This document shows positions 1-10,960 of a stretch of 64,000 bases of DNA, in pieces (the first letter of the stretch is position 1; each line of letters begins with the position of its first letter). The notes beneath the pieces were generated by a model. That model searched no databases, had not been told where the DNA came from, and saw only the letters and a list, made by a program, of their open reading frames with translations. Source of the DNA: Phycomyces nitens (taxonomy: Eukaryota > Mucoromycota > Mucoromycetes > Mucorales > Phycomycetaceae); assembly GCA_022702545.1 (NCBI GenBank), contig JAHRBC010000005.1, positions 3,162,001-3,226,000 of the forward strand, written 5' to 3'. A program made the translations under genes and the position numbers.

Positions 1-95
1 GTTCCTGCTGGTCTAGTGCCACTAGTCTTACCAATCGACTTCTTGGTAGTCGACTTGTAGGTCTTTTTAGAGCTTGATGATATAAATTGAGACAT
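1..95 (-). CDS. 5' end of an unidentified gene (partial)
   Basis: A reading frame opens with ATG at 95 on the minus strand and runs off the left edge. The visible 31 residues begin MSQFISSSSKKTYK and are rich in Ser, Thr and Lys, with no recognisable domain. The low-complexity basic start recalls the first exons of TnA accessory genes, and a divergent exon-intron array lies upstream exactly as in the TnA and TnB elements, so it is probably another transposon gene. This rests on layout only. No splice donor is seen before the edge. Confidence 0.4.
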   Translation of the reverse strand, partial: MSQFISSSSKKTYKSTTKKSIGKTSGTRPAG

Positions 96-509
96 TGAAT
101 ACTAGAAAAATATATTAAAGTGTGAGGTTCGTTGATTATGAATATCTATTTTCCAATAGATTTTGAAATATTCCGTAAATAATACATACATGAGAAAGTA
201 ATTAAAAGTAATTAAAAAGTATACTTCTTTCTAAAGAGGTTTTATAGTATTTTGATCTTTGCTTACATTATGCTGTCAGGTATACTTAGTAATCTGCTTC
301 AACTGGCTAATCCATTTAATTTGCTTGCACTGACTAATCCATTTGTAATATTTGGGCTCTGTTTCAAAAATACAAATCGTTTTATTAAGTGGGCTTATTA
401 GTTCCACGTCACGTTCGGGACACTCAATATTGCCATTGATCTCTATTGGATTATTGCTTTCAACCTTTGTTCTTTTCTTTTCTTTTCCTTTCCTTTACTT
501 TTCGGCATG

Positions 510-1117
510 GTAAGCATCATTCTCTTTTAAAATTTTTTTTTACTCATCATGACTTTATATTTGTCCAGATATTCTTTTCTATATCCATACAAGGGCTGCT
601 GGTTTATGTCAATAACTCTGGTATACTGGTAATGTTCTTTTTTATTATCTCATTCAGTTTCCACAAGCTCATTGCTCTGCTTAGTAATTCACGGCCTCCC
701 ATTACAAACAAATACAGAGGAGCACTTTGCTGTATATTATGGTATGATGACACTCCTTTATACACTAGACATGCTTTATTAACATTCGTTCCATTCATTA
801 GAATTTTTTCGGTCATCTGGTATGTGCCGATTCCATGTCATCTGGTCAGTAATTGTGTCCGCTATACCCATTACCAAGTAAGTATACAACCTTTCAGCCC
901 TTATATTACTTTACTAATCTCTTATCTAATAGATGTAATCGAAATATTCTTCATCTGGTTGGCCATTGCGCCCATTGCGCCCATTACACTGATGACCAAG
1001 TAAGTATATAACCACTCAACGTTTATATTATTTTCCTGACATATTCTTCATAGATATTACCGAAATTTTTTATACCATTTATCAAAGTATTCAAGTTTTC
1101 TCGATATAAATACCAAT
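510..1117 (+). other. Divergent array of short exons and introns
   Basis: On the plus strand, intron-like segments follow one another: 510-568 (GTAAGC to CCAG), 878-932 (GTAAGT to AATAG) and 1000-1053 (GTAAGT to CATAG), with a further GTAAGT at 1118. The exons between them are 60-70 nt. The units around 878 and 1000 are tandem copies: both introns open GTAAGTATA and the following exons share a TAxTCGAAAT-like start. An apparent 185-codon frame at 446-1003 runs through these introns and is hydrophobic nonsense. The array is divergent from the minus-strand gene at 1-95, the same arrangement seen in six other places. Confidence 0.5.
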
Positions 1118-2173
1118 GTAAGTATTGTTGTTCCATTCAAATTATTTTACAGTCTGCTAAAATACACCTATGAAAATTATCTAGCCACCCTTTTTTTTTC
1201 AAAAGAAAACAAACACCCACGTAAGCAGTGCCGCAGCAAGTAACAAAGGAAGGTAGGGGGGGTCTAGTAGACCAGGGTAACCCATATATTCTCCGGATGA
1301 GTAAAAGAATACCCATCCAATTGAGAAAAGGGCAAGGCTAGCATATTAGGCAATAAAATTAGGAGGGAGTAGAAATGAGAACGAATAGAAAACATTAGAA
1401 AAGCTTTTTTTATCCAATAAAAACTATTATAAACTACATCTTTGGCCTGTATCTGCCATGAATTCATACCGAATTCATACTGAATCCTATGAGGACACTG
1501 CTTTAATATTGAAAAGAGCAACCTATATAAAGTAATTTAAAGAACTGAATCCTTCGGGGCTAGAAAATATGGGACGAAAAAAAAAGAAACCCCCCAATTT
1601 TCGTGACAAAAAAAAGCACAAAAAAAATAACCCACCTTTTGCTTTTTGCGCTTTGACGTTTCAGTATACTGATTGGAATCATTCAGACAACGAATCCTAA
1701 AAATTTAATATTAAAAAATTTGGCAAATTTTATATCAAATCTTTATCATTCAGTCAAGAATTTTATAAATATCAGTATACTAAAATGGCCCTTCTTTTGC
1801 AGTGTAAATGATCAAGACCTTGCCGATTGGTTTCCCTATATATGTTTCTAAATGTCTCAAGTGTCTTAGATTGCAAATATCTCTTAAGTATATTCTACTG
1901 GACAATAGCCATCTAAGACATATTAACGTAGCTATACATTTAGCTATAAATCTAATTACATTTTGTATAAATAGTAAAAGGATTTGTATCAATAAAAAGC
2001 TATCTATCGATTACCTAAAAACTATTATTTGAACTTGACGATCCCCAGTGGTATTGATTCTGCGACTTAGTTACAAGTGCCAGAAAAGAAATACCAGATC
2101 GATACGTGACAGATAGCCTAGATCAGGAACAACAACGACAATTTTACAGATTCATCAAAATAATGTCTGACAC
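1118..2173. other. AT-rich stretch without a supported gene
   Basis: No credible gene. Short frames at 1264-1521 and 1808-2032 lack any family resemblance. A motif near 1410 (ATCCAATAAAAACT followed by TATAAACTAC) resembles the subterminal region of the TnB element at 31750-32000, so this may be the right end of a related element. A CCCCAGTG at 2042-2049 could be a terminus but has no visible partner. Confidence 0.35.
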
Positions 2174-2500
2174 TGTCGTTTTGGATCTGGGTTGTTCTTC
2201 CAATGCTATAACACAGCCAATATTGGTCAAACCCACTGGGAATCGTAAACGAGGATAAAAGAGTAAAAAGAGGATAGAAGATAGATACTTTTTATTCAAT
2301 GAAATATTGTCCTCTTTTATATCTTTTCTAAACCCACTCAGCCATCATAAATGTCTGTTTCGGTTTCTAATCTACTTTTGTTATAACTAATGTCTTCTAG
2401 GTCTTCAGAGAGCAAAAGGGAATCAATTCGGTCGTCGTTCTCAAAAGAGAACTCTGTGTAATTGTCATCCTGATTGGCTGACATTAATTCAGGCACGACA
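2174..2500 (-). repeat. 3' LTR of the Ty3 element
   Basis: The 327-bp direct repeat of 7151-7477. Starts TGTCGT and ends ACGACA on the plus strand. It lies downstream of pol because the element is on the minus strand. Confidence 0.95.
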
Positions 2501-2514
2501 TCATCCCCTCCCCA
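2501..2514 (-). other. Polypurine tract of the Ty3 element
   Basis: Read on the minus strand, GGGGAGGGGATGA directly abuts the 3' LTR. This is the usual place and composition for the plus-strand DNA primer of an LTR retrotransposon. Confidence 0.75.
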
Positions 2515-2537
2515 AACTGTTGATCGTCCCCGAGCAA

Positions 2538-4050
2538 CTAAGGAATCATCAATGACCGAGACATCCAAGGGGAAGAGGCAGCAGCAAGTAAATCTCGACG
2601 GGTCTGAGCACGGGAAGCAGTAGGATGGAACCAAGTCTGGGAGACCACATCGACCTTGGCCAGTTTCAATCGATCTGCATGAACCCATGAAGTGTAAGGG
2701 ACACCTTCAACAGTTGTCAGCTTGTATACATCGGTATCCGGGTTCTTGTCAATGACCACATAGGGACCCATCCAATTGTATTCTAGCCCAAACTTGTTCT
2801 CGTGGCGCATGAGGACATGGGCGCCGATTGCAAACGAGTGAGGCTTCATAACGGCATCCCAACGCTCTTTGTCTTGTAGGCTGTTGGTTCGGACACGAGA
2901 CTCAGCTTCTTCGCGGGCTTTACGCAGGTTATGTAAGTAGGTCAGGGCATCATTGGCAAGGACTTGAGGATCATCTGGTAGATCGCCACTCATAAAGGGT
3001 CGGAGAGGATCACCAGGAAGGCGCGGTTCACGACCATACGTGAGGAAGAAGGGGCTGAAACCAGTAGTACGATGTTTGCGAATGCGACAGGCCAAGAGAG
3101 CAGTGTCCAAATATTCATCCCAACGATGAATGGCACCGTGAACATACTTTCGCAACATTTGCTTGAGAATTCCATTCAGGCGCTCACATTTACCATTGGT
3201 TCTTGGGTGGAAGGCCGATGTGAACTTGTGATGTACCTTAATCTGATCAGTGTAGTGGAGGAGAATCTTGGACATAAAGTTCGCTCCACGATCCGTGAGT
3301 ATCTCATCTGGGCAACCAAAACGCATGACGATCTCTTCATACAGGAACTTCGCAATAGCTTCTCCAGTGGCATCGGGCACAGCACGGGCAATAGGCCAGT
3401 TCGTGGCATAGTCCACAGCGACTAATATCCAGCGATTTCCCTTGATGGTGGTTGGTAACTCTCCAATGAAGTCAAGATGCCAGCGTGAAAAGGCAGGGGG
3501 CACATCCAACGGCTTCATTGGTGCATGGTGGATGTTTCGTTCAGCATTCGAGGCTAACTGACACTGAGGGCACTTTGCAAGCCAGTCTTGAATATCCGTG
3601 CGCATCCCTGGCCACCACCAACGTTTCTTTATCAGATCATACACCGTTGTTTCACCAGCATGGCCAAAACCCTTATGGAAGTTATCAACAAGATTGGCTC
3701 GGCGGGCAAACAACGCATAGCGGATTTCTCGGAAGCCATCACCAAACTTAACACGCCGGAATACTTTTTGGTCGTGTATCACAAAACGAGATCTTTGTCT
3801 TTGCAGCAGTTCCTTGTAATCCTCAGGCCATTCTTCCTCTGGATGTGTGTACAGCTTCGGCCAGTCGGATTCATCGGGTATCTGGGATACATACAAGTAA
3901 TCGGGTTCCATTGACTCTGGAGCCATGTCCTCACTCTCGGGACCACCAATACGGGACAGGACATCAGGTACATTGTTATCTTTACCCGGTTTGTACTCGA
4001 TTGTGGGGTCATAGAGTTCCAGTTCTGAGATCCAACGGACAAGGCGGGAG
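2538..4050 (-). pseudogene. Ty3 pol: RNase H tail and integrase
   Basis: Open frame from about 4050 to the stop at 2538, continuing the polyprotein after a frameshift near 4046-4048. It holds the end of RNase H and a full integrase: an HHCC zinc module (FHKGFGHAGE, then KCPQCQLA), the catalytic triad (D in WHLDFIGELP, D in LTDRGANF, E in KCERLNGIL) and a C-terminal GPY/F module (WMGPYVVIDK). No chromodomain follows; the frame ends about 38 bp before the LTR. It would insert element cDNA into the chromosome. Because it lies behind two frameshifts and a stop, it is unlikely to be made as part of a complete polyprotein. Confidence 0.88.
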
Positions 4051-5185
4051 TCGGCTTCACTTGGCTTCGGAAGTACTTTAAAGGCAAGTGATCTGTGAAC
4101 ACAGTAAAGGGCTTTCCTTCTATCAGACAGCGCCAGCTACGAAGTGCATGGAGTATACCAAGGAGCTCACATTCTTGTGCCGGGTATGACCGTTCAGCTT
4201 TGGACAGCTTCTTGGATTCAAAGGCTAGCGGTTTCCAGGTACCAGTTTCATCCTGTTGCAGTAACACTGCACCAACACCAAAATCTGAAGCATCAGTTTC
4301 TACTCGGAAAGGCTTATCCATGTCTGGAGCAAGGAGGACTGGAGCACTTGTGAGCTTTTCCTTGAGGAGCTCGAAACTTGCTTGACATTCATCAGTCCAC
4401 ACAATAGGTCATCGTTTAGGACCAACACCACGGGTGAGGTCCGTCAGCGGGGCAGCAATACCAGCAAATCCAGGGATAAACCGACGATAGTGTTGGGCCA
4501 AACCGATAAACTGGCGAACTTCTTGGACATTTGTAGGAGCGATCCAGTTCTGCACAGCTTTGACTTTATCGGGAGAGGGAAGAATACCTAGTGCCGAGAC
4601 TTGGAAACCGAGGAATACCAATTCTTGCTTATTAAATTCGCACTTCTTGAGATTGGCCACTAGTTTCGCTTCTCTCAACCGGTTCAGGACATGTCGGACG
4701 TGCTTCTCATGGTCCTCTGGAGTCTTACTGAAAATCAATATGTCATCAAGATACACCAATGCAAATTCATCAAGGCAGTCACCAAGAACATTGTTCATCA
4801 AGTGCTGAAATGTAGGCGGGGCATTGGTGAGACCAAACGGGAGAACCAAGAACTCATACTGGCCATAACGAGTGTTGAAAGCCGTTTTAGGGACATCGGA
4901 TGGTTGGATTCGGACTTGGTGGTAACCACTTTTCAGGTCCAAGCTAGTGAAATGGTTTGAACCACGAAGTCGTTCCAGACACTCATCGATTCGCGGCAGC
5001 GGGTGGTTGTTACGGATTGTCACTTTGTTTAGGGCTCGGTAATCAACACACATACGCATGGCACCGTCTTTCTTTTTGACAAACAGAATCGGGGCACCCC
5101 AAGGAGATGAACTAGGACGAATCAGACCGAGATCCAGAAGTTCTTTGAGCTGCTTTTTCAGTTCATCAAGCTCTCGTGGACTCAT
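4049..5185 (-). pseudogene. Ty3 pol: reverse transcriptase and RNase H
   Basis: From 5185 to 4409 the frame encodes reverse transcriptase with the active-site motif YLDD ([11 protein letters not shown]), the [14 protein letters not shown] region and [13 protein letters not shown] at 4406-4408 then interrupts, and the same frame resumes with RNase H (VETDASDFGVGAVLL and FTVFTDHLPLKYF). Near 4046-4048 the frame is lost at a C run on the coding strand, and the conserved C-terminal RNase H residues continue in another frame. The upstream border is a frameshift at 5192-5196. The stop follows a CGA codon and fits a single-base transition. Expected role is copying element RNA into DNA. Confidence 0.88.
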
Positions 5186-6032
5186 CTTGAAGGGGGCTTG
5201 CTGGTTGGCTCGGCTTCTCCAGTGTTGATGACATGCTGAACATCACGATCAGGTGGCAATCCTGGTAAACCTTCCAGAAACACATCGTCAAACTCCTTAA
5301 CCAGACCGTTCCACTTATCATCCGGAGATTGCTCGCCAGGTTGACCTTTAAAGTGGACTAGGTAACATTCAGCTTCATTCTTCTTGACCAGTTTCTGCGT
5401 TTGCTTAGCGGAGATTACATAGTGCAATTGTGGCTTGACTGGGCGAGTGTTCTGGGGGCTAAGGACAAACTCTTGGCCATTTTGCTGTAGATGCCATCGA
5501 TCATGTTGCCAATCTGGTACTGGCTTTGCCTTTTGCAACCAAGTACGGCCGAGGATCAGGTCAAACTTTGTCGGGAACACATATGCGTCGATTGTGTCTT
5601 GGTAACCATTAAGAGAGAGCAGGAGTGAGGCTTTCTGGTTGATCGTTGTTAGATGACCACCAGCAGTTTCTACGGGGCGTCCAGAGATTCGTTCAACGTT
5701 CTTAATTTGATCAGTAATGTGGGGGGACACATAGTTGGCACTTGCGCCACTGTCAATGAGAACGGAAATTGATTGACCATTGTGTGTAGCCATATATAGA
5801 GGCAGGTCCGTATCAATAGCAGCATTTAGTTCCTCCAAAAATCGCCGATCCAATGCAAATTCACAATCTTCTTCATTAGGCACAGACACAAGGGTCTCAG
5901 GTGGGACAACAACATAGGGAAGAACAGGTTCTTTATTAATCATATCAGAGGGCTCAGTTAAATTACTAGCCTCATGGGAGGGTTTATCCAAGGAACACAG
6001 CTGACCTCCCTTTACAGCTGTGTTTGCCGAAA
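5182..6032 (-). pseudogene. Ty3 pol: aspartic protease segment
   Basis: The frame is open from inside the end of gag, in the -1 frame, so pol was probably expressed by -1 frameshifting. The clear conserved feature is the retroviral-type protease active site DSGA in SVLIDSGASANYVSPHI, followed by an LGRTWLQ motif. The stop at 5182-5184 overlaps the next segment and sits beside a run of five G on the plus strand (5192-5196). One more base there would make the frame continuous into reverse transcriptase. A homopolymer error or a real inactivating deletion would look the same. Confidence 0.8.
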
Positions 6033-7115
6033 ATCCTTCTTCCGGCCATGTTGCTCGTCCAACTTCCTGATCGCCTCAATGCGCTCTCTGCAGTTTCGAC
6101 GGATGTGACCCCGTTTCTCACACCAGTGACAAGTCACTTCGGAACGGGTCTGTGCGGGGCGGTTGTTATACTGGCGGTTTGAGGACGAGCGGTTCTGGTG
6201 GAAACCACGGCGACCATCCACGGCGTCCAAGTCCATGGGAACCACATCGTTGGGCTGGTAGTATTGCTGGGCCACAGGTCGTTCGGCATACATGCCATGA
6301 AAACTGGTCTGTCGGCCACTCTCATAGGCCAGTGCCATACGGACGGCATCATCCAAGTCCAAGGGTTGCAGGGTAATGACATGGAAACGGATGTCAGGCT
6401 GGAGACCACGGATGAACCGGTCTTGGGCTTCATCTTCGTTCATTGTAGGAATTTCCAGCTGAATATCCCGGAACAGGTTCACATAGGTCTCTACCGAGGT
6501 GGTTTGCAACAGGCTTGCAAGTCGGTCTCTTGCAGACAGTTGGGTGTGGGACGGATGGAACTGGGCAGATATGCGTGATTTGAACGCCTCCCATTCCTTT
6601 GGGCATCGGTCTTGCATCTCGAGACGTTGCCACCATGTGCTGGCTTGTCTCCTCAGGAGGTTTACAGCATAGCTGCACTTGTCTTCGGAAGACATCCCAT
6701 AATAGGAAGCATAGCGTTCCACGGAGTACAACCAGCCATCTAGGATGGAGGCCGAGCGTTCACCAAAATAGCAATCGGGTTGCTTCAACGTTGGCTTGGG
6801 CGTTGCCTTCTGCGTCTGCGTCTGCATTGCTTGCTTGAATGCTTCGGCCATCATCTTCACCATTTCGCTGTTTCCGTCGGAAGTGGACATTCTTTTCAAT
6901 AGGTTATTTGCGATTTCTTCTGCTTGCTTGGACCAGAATTCTTCTCTCTTGGGAGTGGTCTTGAGTCTTAATTCCTGGGGAATACTCTTTACGGTACGGA
7001 TTGCTTGGTAAGTCTTGATATGTTCTGCGGGTAACCTTGCTTGTACGCGCTCTTCAACTTCAAAATTTCTCAGGTCTTTCTCGGTGAACTCTTGTTGTTC
7101 AGCGGCAGTGCTCAT
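6012..7115 (-). CDS. gag: Ty3 gag capsid/nucleocapsid protein
   Basis: Intact 367-residue frame beginning 36 bp inside the 5' LTR border. The centre matches the retrotransposon gag family (ASTWWQRLEM, FKSRISAQFHP, RDRLASLLQ, FIRGLQPDIR). Near the C terminus is one CCHC zinc knuckle, CHWCEKRGHIRRNC, with the spacing C-x2-C-x4-H-x4-C. The product would form the virus-like particle and bind element RNA. It is the only undamaged gene of this element. Pol overlaps its end in the -1 frame. I see no textbook heptamer slip site. Confidence 0.92.
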   Translation of the reverse strand: MSTAAEQQEFTEKDLRNFEVEERVQARLPAEHIKTYQAIRTVKSIPQELRLKTTPKREEFWSKQAEEIANNLLKRMSTSDGNSEMVKMMAEAFKQAMQTQTQKATPKPTLKQPDCYFGERSASILDGWLYSVERYASYYGMSSEDKCSYAVNLLRRQASTWWQRLEMQDRCPKEWEAFKSRISAQFHPSHTQLSARDRLASLLQTTSVETYVNLFRDIQLEIPTMNEDEAQDRFIRGLQPDIRFHVITLQPLDLDDAVRMALAYESGRQTSFHGMYAERPVAQQYYQPNDVVPMDLDAVDGRRGFHQNRSSSNRQYNNRPAQTRSEVTCHWCEKRGHIRRNCRERIEAIRKLDEQHGRKKDFRQTQL

Positions 7116-7135
7116 TAATTCAGGGGAAGGATCTT

Positions 7136-7150
7136 GCTTCAGCTACCAAT
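7136..7150 (-). other. Candidate primer-binding site
   Basis: On the minus strand, two bases after the 5' LTR, TGGTAGCTGAAGC begins. TGGTAGC is complementary to a tRNA 3' end carrying CCA and resembles the initiator-methionine tRNA site used by Ty1 and Ty3. Only the first seven bases are a convincing match. Confidence 0.5.
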
Positions 7151-7477
7151 TGTCGTTTTGGATCTGGGTTGTTCTTCCAATGCTATAACACAGCCAATAT
7201 TGGTCAAACCCACTGGGAATCGTAAACGAGGATAAAAGAGTAAAAAGAGGATAGAAGATAGATACTTTTTATTCAATGAAATATTGTCCTCTTTTATATC
7301 TTTTCTAAACCCACTCAGCCATCATAAATGTCTGTTTCGGTTTCTAATCTACTTTTGTTATAACTAATGTCTTCTAGGTCTTCAGAGAGCAAAAGGGAAT
7401 CAATTCGGTCGTCGTTCTCAAAAGAGAACTCTGTGTAATTGTCATCCTGATTGGCTGACATTAATTCAGGCACGACA
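7151..7477 (-). repeat. 5' LTR of the Ty3 element
   Basis: 327-bp LTR, identical to 2174-2500 by eye. It probably holds the element promoter. It ends at 7477, next to the target duplication ACAC at 7478-7481. Confidence 0.95.
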
Positions 7478-7510
7478 ACACTGCCAAAATTTGGTAAAAA
7501 ACCAGTAATA

Positions 7511-7582
7511 TGGAGACGCCGGGGTTCGAACCCGGGGCCTTTCGCATGCAAAGCGAATATGATACCACTACATCACATCCCC
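7511..7582 (-). tRNA. tRNA-Ala (anticodon TGC)
   Basis: Minus-strand cloverleaf of 72 nt including discriminator A. The acceptor arm pairs GGGGATG with CGTCTCC (one G-T and one T-G pair). The anticodon stem TTCGC/GCGAA encloses the loop TTTGCAT, giving anticodon TGC. The T arm is CCGGG-GTTCGAAC-type with a canonical B box. There is no intron and no encoded CCA. A run of six T (7492-7497 on the plus strand as A) follows as a pol III terminator. This is the only host gene I can assign in the window. Confidence 0.96.
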
Positions 7583-8280
7583 ATAATTGTTGAGACATAT
7601 CCGTGGTAAAATGTTCTAGCTACGACCAAAAGTAGCCCGTGTGACTCAGAACTATGACGCTGACCTGGAAACGTCATCATTTCCCCCCCTTTATTTTCAA
7701 CTCTCGAGTCACGTGACCACCGAACTTGACACGTCACCCGCTTTCTCTCCTCGTCGACCCCAAATCACCTGACCGCTGATCTTGAAAACAAACTGATTGA
7801 CTTCTTTATTTTAAATTGAACTTTCACTTCTTTTAGTTTCCTTTTTTGTAAATTTTATTGTTGTCTAAGTCTGATCCATATTTTTGGGATCATCTTTATT
7901 TTCTTTTTTCATTTTATTCTGAACAAACCCATTGATCAGTAGATCAACTCCAAGAGGATCCGTGGATCCAGTTGTAACTCTTGAAAATACCAAATTCTTT
8001 GAATTGGACTTTTATATAAATAAGGACAAGTTTGTCCTCAAAATAAAGGCATCATTGGATCATTTATTCTTTTTACTTATCTGTAACCAACTTGAGTATC
8101 GTCCTGAAGGAGTACTAAGTTGTGTCCATTCTGTTTTCTCTTCTGTTTTCTGTTTTCCGTTTGTCTTTCTTGTTCTGTCTCTGTTTTCCGTTTTCTGTTT
8201 TCTATTTTCTTGCGAAGTCCGAACTCCTTCTAAGAATATCATTTATCAACAATTCTGACCAGTTGCTTCACAACCCATAA
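7583..8280. other. Spacer upstream of the tRNA gene
   Basis: No supported gene. CT-rich and AT-rich sequence with a TCTGTTTTC-type simple repeat around 8125-8210. Short frames at 7932-8258 and 8060-8242 are low-complexity translations of that repeat. Confidence 0.5.
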
Positions 8281-9454
8281 CTCAACACGTGTCAGTTGTG
8301 ACACGTGTATTGTGGCTAACTTTGGTTTTGACCATGAAGCCGGACCAAGGGCCCGGACATAGACGTTGGAGGTGACGGAGGCCGGGCTAGTCTGAGTAAG
8401 AAGTCCGAGCCAAGTGAGTTGGATGGGTTTCCAGTGAGGTGACATTGGCAGGGCGATCCCCAAGTTTCTATATTGTTCTTTCTTCCCAGTTTTTCCCATT
8501 TTTATTTTATCACATTTATTTATTTTCTTTTTAATATTATTTACTTTTCTATTTCTTTTGTGAATCTTTGACACCTTCTTGCAGGATTGCACCATTTTAC
8601 ACCTCTTTAAACAATTGTCTTTGTACAATATACTTCTTCCATTTTTATCTTTATTATTTTTACAATATTTTTATATTATACTTTATCACACTTGTCTAGA
8701 ATTGCATCATTTTATTCACTTATTTCTTTATTCTTTGTTTTACATTGACTGCGATGGCACAATTCCATCCATTTATTTTATTATTTTTGGTTATTATTTT
8801 TCGATTCTGAATGTCTATAGAAGACATTTAGTTTTCAATCAATAAAAGATATCTTTCGTTGGGTTTAATACCAGTTCTATTTTATTGTATTTGTACTTTT
8901 CAATCTCTGAAGAGCAGTGATATTTTGCCCGGTTACATTTTGGGAATATACTGTTGACACTACGGCGAGAGGAGTGGGAACAGCTACCGAAACGGTAACA
9001 TAACTGCCGTTTTTTCTGATTTTAGACTGCTTTTTCTCCGCACATTGTGGTTGAAAGGTAATGTCATCAATCCCGATTCATAAAAGTTGCATGGAATCTC
9101 TTTTCCTCTGGCAATGAGGTAGTTGTAGTACCATAGAAAGGGCTCGTAAAATTTTAGGTAACGTTGTTTATCGAAATGAGCATTTTATTTGGTGTTGAAG
9201 ATTGCGCATTCTTGAGAAAAATAATTTTTGTCCTGTGTGAACGAAACGGTAACATAACTACCGTTTTTTGAAACCAAATTTTTGTTTTTGATATTATTAG
9301 CTGCTTTATTTTATTTGGTGTCCGTATAATAATATAAAGAAGTATAGAGAGGGCATTATAAAGAATGAATTATAGAATAGAGAGGCTACTCATGGTGACG
9401 CGTCAATTATTCTTGAATATGTAGTACAGTGCAATAAAATAGAATTATTTCCGT

Positions 9455-9625
9455 CTGGTAGGTATTGATTGAGTCGTTGATGTTGGACGTCATCTACATT
9501 AACAATTGCAAATGTTGGTTGTAGTATATAGCCCGTTGTACAAAGTACAGGCTGCTACTTTATTTCTGCTACATACAAGTCATCGTTTGCAATGCCGTGC
9601 TCCTTCATGAGTTTTTTCTAAAGTA
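9455..9625 (-). pseudogene. Remnant of the CAC-family 3' gene
   Basis: Read on the minus strand, a piece begins MKEHGIANDDLYVAE, hits TAG, then continues as QPTFAIVNVDDVQHQ. This matches the better-preserved copies at 18131-18363 and 36090-36393 (MKEHGTAAHDSS and YAVINVDDIQHQ). It shows that CAC-1 belongs to the same family as CAC-2 and CAC-3 and lies in the orientation of CAC-3. Function unknown. Confidence 0.6.
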
Positions 9626-9879
9626 ACAAAGTATTGACTAAAGTTTTAATCTCTATACTAAAAGTAGAGATGAACAATACTAATGAGCTGGTTTTCATTA
9701 GTTATATTGTGATTACTAGGTAAGCATGTACAAATAGCAAGTGATTCTTACTTTGTGTTTTTACTAATACTATATTTATTTTCTACAAGGACAAGGGGGT
9801 GTTGGGTGGTGATTGTTGGTGCTAATCTTGCCGATTGGGTATTTAAATGAAGAATGCAAAGTTGAATCCGTCCAATGAT

Positions 9880-10960
9880 GGACATTAACAATGACAGTGG
9901 AAACATCAACCTCCATAGCATTCAAATCAGTATGTCACAGGTAATAACTAAACAGAACTTCATTTATACTATTCTTATGCCATGTATAACATTAATATTT
10001 AAATAGAAAAATTGACTGAAAAGCTTACACAGTTGGTCACCACTTCTCCCATTGAAAATATCCCAAAAACGAGCTTTAGTATATGTATGTGGTTACAAAA
10101 GTTTAATATTATGATACATACTCATTGCTATATTGATATAGCTGCGAATTTCAAAGTATCTAATGAGCTTATCCAGTTTACTTATAATTCTCTCTATGAA
10201 TTGAGTGGAACAGCTTTGTAATGGGCCTCGGCGATTTATTATATGAAAAAAGGTGTGTCAGGTAATTTTGAATAGTTTAAAAGAGACCGAGATATAGTCT
10301 TGCTATAAACTTGTTGGGAAAGTAAGTTGCGCAGATTCTTAAAGTGTATCTTATGGAAAAGGTAATAATCGATTGTAACAACAATAAAATACTATACTAT
10401 GATTTAACTTGTGTTTTTATTTTATCTGGCAACGCAAAAGTTATATTAAGATACAAGGGCCATTCCTTTGTTCACAATGTAAAGGATATGATTATTATCC
10501 ATGCTTGGCAAGTATCGGACAGCAAGCTATTTTATTAATATTTTTACCAAAAACCTTTGCAGTCAAATGAAGATTGATCAACCCAAAGGGACATTCAAAA
10601 GTCAATAGTTTGTTAAAGTGTTTGGTTTGTATATATTTTTCATTTATTATAAATGGATATTTGGTATAAAAAGGGATCTATTGGACAAATACCTTGATTA
10701 GCTTGGTAAGTTAGCAATTGATACAGGTGGTGGTCTCAAAGAAAAGAGTAAACTTCATTTACATAATATGCTTTATCATTAAGATCAAAAAATATGGCAC
10801 AAGAGAACCCTAGAGAATAACCTTTGTTTTTGTTAATATTTTTCTCAAACCATCCTTTGACTATGAATCGCGGCATCAACTAAAAGCATGGTCTTATATT
10901 ATCAAACACTATTTAATTGACGAGAACACTATCCTATGGCCATAAAATAATATAATGGTC
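9880..10960 (+). pseudogene. Possible decayed retroelement gag remnant
   Basis: Degenerate frames at 10012-10221 and beyond read like a gag core (ANFKVSNELIQF, then LSGTAL, a stop, then WASAIYY and FKRDRD). A GTAATA to AATAG intron-like gap lies at about 9940-10005. Many stops are present. The assignment is by resemblance of spacing only and is weak. Confidence 0.2.

Larger units (their letters stand above)
2174..7477 (-). mobile_element. Ty3/Gypsy LTR retrotransposon
   Basis: Complete element of 5304 bp with two 327-bp LTRs (2174-2500 and 7151-7477) that I found identical on reading. The LTRs start TGTCGT and end ACGACA, a perfect 6-bp terminal inversion. The flanks give a 4-bp target duplication ACAC (2170-2173 and 7478-7481). 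Gene order on the minus strand is gag, protease, reverse transcriptase, RNase H, integrase, which is the Ty3/Gypsy order. A primer-binding candidate and a polypurine tract lie at the expected LTR borders. The pol region carries two frameshifts and one stop, so it looks inactive despite the identical LTRs. Confidence 0.95.

Noticed and set aside
446..1003. A 185-codon plus-strand frame as a membrane protein gene
   Set aside because: It runs through several consensus introns (for example 510-568 and 878-932), is mostly Phe/Ile/Leu from T-rich DNA, and has no family resemblance.
1808..2032. A 74-codon frame before the Ty3 element
   Set aside because: No recognisable motif and embedded in AT-rich DNA; an equally long frame exists antisense.
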